Source: Bolinopsis microptera
Taxonomy: Eukaryota > Ctenophora > Tentaculata > Lobata > Bolinopsidae
Length of the DNA: 64,000 nucleotides
Direction: 5' to 3'
Assembly: GCF_026151205.1 (NCBI RefSeq)
Contig: NC_087073.1
Span: 1,576,001-1,640,000 of the forward strand
The translations under genes and the position numbers were made by a program. The notes beneath the pieces were generated by a model, which was not told the origin of the DNA, made no database searches, and saw only the letters and a program-made list of their open reading frames with translations. Position 1 is the first letter of the stretch; the number at the start of each line of letters is the position of its first letter. This document shows positions 58,201 through 64,000 of this stretch, piece after piece.

Positions 58201-60513
58201 TTCCCAAACAATATATTTTAAATCGTGACAGATTATATTTAAACGCCCCCGTGACAGGTGGGATGGTGCCGCTAGGAGCAGATGCAGTAGTACAAGTAGA
58301 AGACACAGAATTAGTATCCTCTACTCCAGACGGGGAGGAGGATACTATCCGGATACTATCCAGAGTGTCTGCAGGAACAGATGTCCGGCCTGTTGGTAGT
58401 GATATTGCAAAGGGGGAGGTGCTTCTTCCGGGGGGCTGCCAGCTGTTTGCTGCCCGGAGCTAGGTTTGTGAAGCTTGCTTGACAATTTGGTTATAAACTT
58501 TTGATATATCATGGGAATTCATAGTGTATATATTATAATGTTTATAATAACGAGCGATGGCTTTTGGTTAAATTAATGCTTTGCCCAGGTCTGTTAGCCT
58601 CGCAAGGGATAGAGAGCGTAGAAGTTCGAGTTAAACCCAAGATAGCCATTATCAGTACCGGAAATGAACTTGTTAAGTCTGGCCCTGAGCTTGCCTCCGG
58701 ACAGGTAAAATATAGGAATTGATTTATTCGAGGTGCCTTATTTTCTCTGTATACCGTTTTATTCCAAGCTAAATTCTGCAAAAGTTTAAAACCTGTGTTT
58801 AACCCGAAAACGATTCCCAAATGATAACTGTAATATTTACTTCTTGTAATATAGATATAATATATAACTGTGCGTGTATTATTATATTATTATATATTAA
58901 TTGCTCTGCAACATTAGATGGTGTCCACTGTTTTTTTTTTTTTTTTTTTTTTTTTATTTTTTATTTTTTTTTTTTTTTTTGCACTGCCCAGGTTCGGGAC
59001 AGTAACACTCCATCACTGTCACACATGTTACAAGAGGATGGTTACAATGTCACACTCTGCTCCCACTTTCCGGACGCTCTGCACGATGTGTCGGAGGGAC
59101 TCAGACAAAACTGCTTTACAGCAGACTGATATAATCCTGACTACTGGTGAGTAGCCCCCCTAGCCCCCCCCCCCCCCTGACTACTGGTGAGTAGCCCCCC
59201 TAGCCCCCCCTGACTACTTGACTACTGGTGAGTAGCCTCCCTAGCCCCCCCCCCTGACTACTGGTGAGTAGCCCCCTAGCCCCCCCCTGACTACTGGTGA
59301 GTAGCCCCCCTAGCCCCCCCTGACTACTGGTGAGTAGCCACCCCCGGCCCCCCCTGACTACTGGTGAGTAGCCCCCCCCCCCCTGACTACTGGTGAGTAG
59401 CCCCCTAGCCCCCCCTGACTACTGGTGAGTAGCCCCCCTAGCCCCCCTGACTACTGGTGAGTAGCCCCCCTAGCCCCCCCCCCTGACTACTGGTGAGTAG
59501 CCCCCCTAGCCCCCACTGACTACTTGACTACTGGTGAGTAGCCCTCCTAGCCCCCCTAGCCCCCCCCCCCTAGCCCCCCATAGCCCCCCCTAGCCCCCCC
59601 CCCCCTGACGAATAACTCATTCCCCCGCCCCCCCCCCCCCCCTACCTGACGAATAACTCATTCCCCCGCCCCCCCTCCCCCTACCTGACGAATAACTCAT
59701 CCCCCCTACCTGGCAAATAACTAACCCCCCCTTACGTTATCTGGCGAATAACTCACCTGCCCCCCCCCCCTACGTTACATGGCGAATAACTCACCTGCCC
59801 CCCCCCCCTACGTTATCTGGCGAATAACTCACCTGCCCCCCCCACCAGGTGGTGTATCTATGGGAGAGTGTGACTATCTAAAAGAAGCTCTGCCGACTGT
59901 TGGAGCCACTGTACAGTTTGGTCGAGTCCACATGAAACCAGGGAAACCCACCACATTTGCCACTTTCCCTTCCGGACAACTCTTCTTTGGTCTCCCTGGT
60001 AACCCTGTCAGCGCCATGGTAACGTACAAGTTGTTTGTTTTGCCAGCTCTCAGAGTCTGGGAAGGAAGGGATCCTGCTCCGAGTACTATGAGAGTAGAGT
60101 TACCAGAGACAAGAAACTTGGACCCACGACCTGAGTACATCAGAGCAGGTTAAGCATATTGTATTTTAGTTAGGGTAGATCGCCCTGTAGTTAAATAATT
60201 TATTCTTTAATTATTATTGCAGACCTCTTCTCATCAAATTACTTTTACTTGCACTGCAAGATCTCCCTAAATTCCTTTAGATTATAACTTTATAAGGGAT
60301 ATATCCGTATGTTTTGACCATGTCATGAAGTAATCACACGTATTTGCAGTCTACAAGAATGGAGGAGTTGAGTTGACAGGAGGACAATGCAGCAGCAGAT
60401 TACTAAGCATGAGAAGTGCTAACCTGCTTCTCCAGCTACCGCCCAGATCTGATACCTGTTCCTCTCTTCAGAAGGGGACTCTGGTCCAGGCTATGATCAT
60501 CGGGCGACTGTGA
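55231..60513 (+). CDS. GPHN: Gephyrin / molybdenum cofactor synthesis protein (MogA-MoeA fusion)
   Basis: Two-domain enzyme finishing molybdenum cofactor synthesis: the N-terminal MogA-like domain adenylates molybdopterin and the C-terminal MoeA-like domain inserts molybdate; in many animals it also scaffolds inhibitory receptors. Nine exons: 55231-55416, 55972-56146, 56753-56980, 57326-57685, 58258-58463, 58589-58704, 58992-59146, 59849-60148, 60350-60513. MogA motifs: [13 protein letters not shown] and LPGSKKA. MoeA motifs: [67 protein letters not shown] and the end MIIGRL. The inter-domain linker is much shorter than in vertebrates. Exon 5 appears one base short near the G6 run at 58430-58435, and exon 7 has a one-base shift near 59125-59131. 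Four introns carry minisatellites that copy the adjoining splice junction. Confidence 0.92.
55541..55985 (+). repeat. 31-bp minisatellite carrying the gephyrin exon 2 acceptor
   Basis: About 14 units of a 31-bp repeat (CTTCAGGACACAACAGCTCA CTTCATGTGTA), the last of which runs into exon 2. Each unit holds TACTTCAG|GA(C/G)ACAACAGCTCACTT, the same acceptor and first exon bases as the authentic junction at 55972. All three frames are open across it; those open frames are artefacts. Confidence 0.96.
56112..56640 (+). repeat. 95-99-bp tandem duplication of gephyrin exon 2 end and donor
   Basis: The exon segment ACTCCCTTTGCTATGCTG ... CTTGTGG|GTAGGT at 56112-56152 is repeated in the intron with starts at 56207, 56301, 56400, 56499 and 56598. 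Four of these five intronic copies keep the GTAGGT donor; the last ends CTCGTTTTAAGG. Between copies lie AGTAACCACTTAGTAACCAC repeats. Confidence 0.95.
57000..57228. repeat. 26-bp minisatellite in gephyrin intron 3
   Basis: About nine units of AGAGTTTAATTTGGTTGCTT AGTGAT with few changes. It begins about 20 nt after the exon 3 donor but does not include it. Confidence 0.93.
57667..58155 (+). repeat. About 35-bp minisatellite carrying the gephyrin exon 4 donor
   Basis: Starting from the exon end GTTTCCAGGGTTACCACAG|GT, about 13 units follow with the consensus GTATTATTAGTCACATGTTT CCAGGGTTACCACAG. Copies decay with distance from the exon, losing bases toward 58155. Confidence 0.92.
58932..58980. 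repeat. T-rich homopolymer upstream of gephyrin exon 7
   Basis: About 48 nt almost entirely T, eleven bases before the exon 7 acceptor. It acts as an extreme polypyrimidine tract. Confidence 0.95.
59131..59848 (+). repeat. C-rich minisatellite carrying the gephyrin exon 7 donor
   Basis: The exon 7 end CTGACTACTG|GTGAGTAG is repeated about a dozen times to about 59540, separated by C runs of varied length. A second motif, CGAATAACTCA with C runs, then continues to the exon 8 acceptor at 59849. The whole intron is strongly C-rich on this strand. Confidence 0.93.
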
Positions 60514-60888
60514 TGAGCTTGTGATGTGGTTTTTAGAAGTGCAATGTTTTGTTTGGTGGATGTAGAAACTGGGGATGTATATTTTGATTTATTTTGTACA
60601 GTCAGCCTTTTATAGATCATTCAGCTAATTTATTCCAATCCAGTAGTAATCATCTATTCTTTAATAAAAGTCATCATGATGTTTTAATGTTTTCAAAGGC
60701 TGAGGTAGAAATTGTAAAGTTATAACTACCATTATCTGAGTTTACAAGTAAGTTGGTTCCCATAGTTACCTACCAGTATCACTACACTGTGTGTATGAAA
60801 TAGGGAAATTTCACGTATAATAATTTCTAAAAGTATAAATGGAACAATTTTGAAAATAACATTCCAAATTCTAGGCTAAGTCTGCATC
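60514..60888. other. Gephyrin 3' UTR and spacer
   Basis: AT-rich; AATAAA at about 60663 is a plausible gephyrin polyadenylation signal. No gene seen before the SDR start. Confidence 0.55.
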
Positions 60889-61718
60889 ATGACAGTATCA
60901 GTAGTAACTGGGGCGAACAAAGGAGTTGGTTTTGGTATAGTCCGAGCTCTTTGTAAGAAAGTTGGAGGAACTGTTATCCTCACCTCTAGAGATGAAGACA
61001 GAGGACTTGCTGCTGTACAAGCTTTACAAGCTGAGGGGTTGAACCCAGTTTTTGAACAGCTGGACATTTGCTCTGATGAATCGATTGGAGAATTCTGTGA
61101 CGCCATTAAATCGAAGTATGGAGGTATTGACATTTTGTGCAACAATGCTGGAGTTGCCTTCAAATGTGCCAGTACAGCTCCTCTTTTGGAGAAAGCTGAG
61201 GTAACTATGGGAACCAACTTACTTGCGACAATAAAAGTCACAGATGCTCTAATACCACTGATGAAGGATGGTGGCCGATCTGTCAAGTTGCGTCAATGAG
61301 TGGTATTCTAAGCAGATCGTTCCCTGACTTGAATAGTCCCATTAGAAAACAACTGTTGGACCCTGAGCTTACTGTAAAGGGTTTGAGAGAAATCCACGAT
61401 CAGTACATTGCAGCAGTTACAAATGATGATTATACACATTTCAAGAGAGACTCTGTTTACGGACTGTCAAAATGTTTACTCATTGCTCATACTCGTGTTC
61501 TCGGACAAGAAATAAAGAATAATTCCAAGGAATTAATTCTCAACAGCTGCTGTCCTGGCTGGGTCTCCACTGACATGTCCAGTCACAAAGGTCCTCTTAC
61601 TATAGACGAGGGAGCTGTAACTCCTGTACTGGTTTGTACTCTTCCTTTGGAGGCGGGAAGTGGGATGTTTTACCGGGAACAAAAGAAATTTGATTGGGAA
61701 AATAATAAATACATGTAA
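60889..61718 (+). CDS. Short-chain dehydrogenase/reductase, carbonyl reductase (CBR1)-like, frameshifted
   Basis: NADPH-dependent reductase of carbonyl compounds, cytosolic by analogy. The first frame (60889-61299) begins MTVSVVTGANKGVGFGIVRA with the TGxxxGxG cofactor motif and has ILCNNAGVAFK (NNAG). The second frame (61296-61718) has the catalytic YGLSK (YxxxK), NSCCPGWVSTDM (PG motif) and TPVLVCTLPL. The two frames meet near 61287-61292, where one base is missing compared with the family's VNVAS segment. Joined length would be about 277 residues, as in CBR1. No introns are evident, so a retrocopy is possible. Either a single assembly error or a pseudogene. Confidence 0.85.
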
Positions 61719-61994
61719 TAAGGAAATCAGATCCGGGGACCCCTACTAAGTTACTTTTATAATTAATTAGATTATCATTATCATTATTTTGAGTGTGAAA
61801 TTGTTAAATTTGAAGTTGAATTTTTAATGCAATTCAATTGTTAAATCTTGAAAATTGTTTCATGAATTTTTGTGAAATTAAGATTCGTGCACACTGCACA
61901 GTGACCAATTTATGTTTTTCTATTTTAGCTGCAATTGTTCTTTGGTTTTCCTTCGAGTAGAGTGGTAGTATTTATCTGTTTAAACTGTGAGTTT

Positions 61995-62160
61995 TAGCTT
62001 GTGTAACCCAGCCTTGTGTGCCCCAGCCTTGTGTGACCCAGCTTTGTGTGACCCAGCCTTGTGTGACCCAGCCTTGTGTGACCCAGCCTTGTGTGACCCA
62101 GCCTTGTGTGACCCAGCCTTGTGTGACCCAGCCATGTGTGACCCAGCCATGTGTGATGTG
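61995..62160. repeat. 14-bp minisatellite (TGTGACCCAGCCTT)
   Basis: About eleven units downstream of the SDR gene. The minus-strand open frame through it (repeating GSHKA) is an artefact. Confidence 0.95.
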
Positions 62161-62280
62161 TGATCAATTAAAAGATCAATTTTAATTATGCCAATTGAAG
62201 ATTTTGTAAAAGTATCAAATTTACAGCACAATCGTATCAAATGACAGAACTATAATAATACTGATCCTTACAATAGTATT

Positions 62281-63037
62281 ATGAGATCATGTGACATTGA
62301 GCTGCGTCAGTTCCTCAACCTAACCCAACCTGATTTACCTGAAGAGGGTCATCTATTCCATTGTCCTTATGTAACTCTTGCGGTAAGTGAGGGGGGTCAT
62401 GTTTTTAGTGTGTTAACTTTCACCTGTTACAGATCACTTCTTATGATTTACCCTATTCAGTGACGAGTGTGTTAGGATTTCATTTAATTGTTATTACTGT
62501 ATACTACTACAGGGTGGCCCATAAGTGACTACCCACACGCAACCTCTTAATAACTCACGTAATTTTTCTCCAAATTGCACCAAAATTTCAGAGATAATAG
62601 ATATGGGTCAAACTTAGATTTCCTGAAAGTTTCGTAAGCCACGCCCAATTACAGTGGGCGTGGCGTGACACTCCCTCTTTTTCACTATTGTCTTCATAAA
62701 ATGAGAACGCTTTAAGCTAAGAACTCAAAATTTTTTGCACACATTTGGCTTGATAATTGAAAACCTTTGTATATCTACTACTACTATATCTACTACTACT
62801 ACTATATCTACTACTACTACTATATCTACTATACTATACTATTATATACACTGTCAGATAGAGGAGGACAATGCAGCGTTAGAGCGTGTGTTGAATGCCG
62901 CGCACCGCGCGCTACTCAATATGGAAGAGGAGGAGGATAGTGATACCGTCAAATCAGCAGAAAACTTAACTGGTTTTTGTAACCTTCTAGCTAACCTGAA
63001 GCCTGCTAAGTGTAACGATTTCCTTGACTCTCTCCAG
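62281..63037 (+). CDS. Two exons of an unrecognised gene
   Basis: Exon 62281-62382 begins MRSCDIELRQFLNLTQPDLP and ends at GCG|GTAAGT. The second, 62858-63037, starts after CTGTCAG, reads IEEDNAALERVLNAAHRALL, an acidic stretch (EEEEDSD) and LANLKPAKCNDFLDSLQ, and ends at CAG|GTACAT. Both are phase 0. Leu-rich helical character is visible but I do not recognise the family. No further exon is found before the window ends, so the gene may continue past it, around the antisense sulfotransferase. The ATG at 62281 is tentative. Confidence 0.5.
62513..62700. mobile_element. Possible mariner/Tc1-type terminal fragment
   Basis: TACAGGGTGGCCCATAAGTG resembles the outer end of mariner/Tc-type inverted repeats (CAGGGTGGCCCAxAA). 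It lies in the intron between the two exons at 62281-63037. No matching right end or transposase is visible. Confidence 0.4.
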
Positions 63038-63149
63038 GTACATGGTAAAATTATTTTAAAAGATAGACGTAAAGTTAACATAAAGTCATGAATTAAAACG
63101 ATTTTATAACCTAAATATTTAAGAGGTGAGATGGTGCAAGTTGCTTCTC

Positions 63150-64000
63150 TCATAAATGAGGATTAAGAACCCTCCCAATTTTTACAGCAGACATGGCATC
63201 CACGGAGAATCGTTCGCCCAAAAGTTCCATCAACCTCACACATTGAGACTCTATGTTATACAAATCAGAGTACTTTAAATACCAATCCAGATCCTCCCAC
63301 TGAGTTACCAGCTCAGCTGAGTTTTTACGAAACTCTAATGGGTTCCGCTTTTTAGGTTTTCCATCCCCTGAATTTATAGCGGGGCCCCCCCTGGTGATAT
63401 TAACTATGTAATTCCTTATCTCATCAGTAAGTTCATCTCCAATAAAGTCGTATATTCTCTGAGCTGTGACCAGGGGTTCTAAGCTCATATCTGTGTGAGT
63501 AACACGTAGATAACGGTCTTTTAACCAAGGCTCATTATTTACAAAAGCTATTGTCTCCATGTTGTTGTGACAATATTCAAATGATTCGTAACACTCCTTT
63601 ATACTGTTCTCATGTGCTGTAGAACCTACAAATTCCAGCATTTTCATCGAGTCCCACATGAAGTAATTCCAGCCAGTTCTTCTCGACTTCATCATGGGTA
63701 AAGGATTCCTCAACAGATGTACGATCTTAATGTTTGCAGTCCTAATATTCCCTATCTTCAGGATATCAGCTAGATGGGTAAGTCTAATGACCTTGAGAGC
63801 GGTGGTTTCTCTGTACTGACACACCTCACGGTGAATCTCCCTCTCAATTCTAGGTTTAACACACGCAGTAGTGTTGAACCTGTGCAGGTTCTCTTCAGGA
63901 GAGCCACAATACGCGTGTTTCTCCTGAACTATAATAGTTTTGAAGAGAGTACAGTTGTGCATTATTTGTTGGAGATACAGCATGCTCAGGTCTGAGATAG
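63150..64000 (-). CDS. Carbohydrate (Golgi) sulfotransferase, partial at the 5' end
   Basis: Transfers sulfate from PAPS to glycans in the Golgi lumen. The C-terminal 280 or so residues are present; the frame stays open to the window edge, so the N-terminal membrane anchor and the 5'-phosphosulfate-binding loop lie outside. Visible family features: ALKVIRLTHLADILK, the 3'-phosphate-binding segment VHLLRNPLPMMKSRRTG, YLRVTHTDMSLEP (like YxxVRYEDL in relatives) and RIYDFIGDEL. Conserved cysteines at CYESFEYC probably form a disulfide. It ends VLNPHL. The pattern fits the CHST1-7 group; the exact substrate cannot be told. It is convergent with, or antisense to, the exons at 62281-63037. Confidence 0.85.
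   Translation of the reverse strand, partial: ISDLSMLYLQQIMHNCTLFKTIIVQEKHAYCGSPEENLHRFNTTACVKPRIEREIHREVCQYRETTALKVIRLTHLADILKIGNIRTANIKIVHLLRNPLPMMKSRRTGWNYFMWDSMKMLEFVGSTAHENSIKECYESFEYCHNNMETIAFVNNEPWLKDRYLRVTHTDMSLEPLVTAQRIYDFIGDELTDEIRNYIVNITRGGPAINSGDGKPKKRNPLEFRKNSAELVTQWEDLDWYLKYSDLYNIESQCVRLMELLGERFSVDAMSAVKIGRVLNPHL

Noticed and set aside
58821-59154. Open frames starting in the poly-T tract before gephyrin exon 7
   Set aside because: The N-terminal part is poly-Phe from the T run; only the part after 58992 is exon.
60876-61286. 136-codon minus-strand ORF
   Set aside because: Antisense shadow of the SDR coding region.

Overview
The window is nuclear DNA from an invertebrate animal. 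Genes have many short GT-AG introns, there are no bacterial-style operons, and the conserved genes are all animal types: a two-pore channel, heterochromatin protein 1, WDR59, gephyrin, a carbonyl reductase-like SDR and a carbohydrate sulfotransferase. The sequence is AT-rich and packed with minisatellites, MITE-like elements, decayed non-LTR retrotransposons and long G or C homopolymers. An early-branching, repeat-rich metazoan such as a ctenophore or cnidarian would fit, but nothing I can read fixes the phylum.

Layout. 1-3202 (-): two-pore channel gene, 3' end off the window. 3203-9105: intergenic, with retrotransposon debris. 9106-11967 (+): complete five-exon HP1/CBX gene. 11968-16657: repeats, including a foldback element ending in G59/C32 and a field of palindromic repeats. 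16658-23714 (+): tandem C2H2 zinc-finger cluster of three copies plus one wrecked copy, interrupted by (AAGGATAC)n arrays and a LINE fragment. 25543-27275 (-): 5'-truncated LINE reverse transcriptase. 27770-37110 (+): WDR59 (GATOR2), twelve exons, introns swollen by a long-TIR MITE, a 317-bp satellite and several minisatellites. 37081-42005: two blocks of a 36-bp minisatellite that begins inside the last WDR59 codons. 43221-49240 (+): coiled-coil gene built from tandemly duplicated phase-0 exons, possibly spliced to the large ORF at 50585-52726 (NFX1-like Cys-rich region plus PARP domain); a MULE-derived element lies between them. 55231-60513 (+): gephyrin in nine exons. 60889-61718 (+): SDR with a frameshift. 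62281-63037 (+): two exons of an unrecognised gene. 63150-64000 (-): carbohydrate sulfotransferase, 5' end off the window.

The most striking pattern is that many minisatellites are anchored on gene boundaries. At least eight splice junctions (HP1 intron 1; WDR59 introns 5, 6 and 11; gephyrin introns 1, 2, 4 and 7) and the WDR59 stop codon lie inside, or are copied by, the tandem repeat beside them. Some introns therefore carry 6 to about 26 copies of a 5' or 3' splice site. Together with the tandem exon cassettes at 44-49 kb, this suggests a genome in which short tandem duplication spanning exon-intron borders is common.

Single-base frameshifts interrupt otherwise well-conserved genes (zinc-finger copy 1, gephyrin exons 5 and 7, SDR). 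These may be residual assembly indels or real decay; the sequence alone cannot say which.
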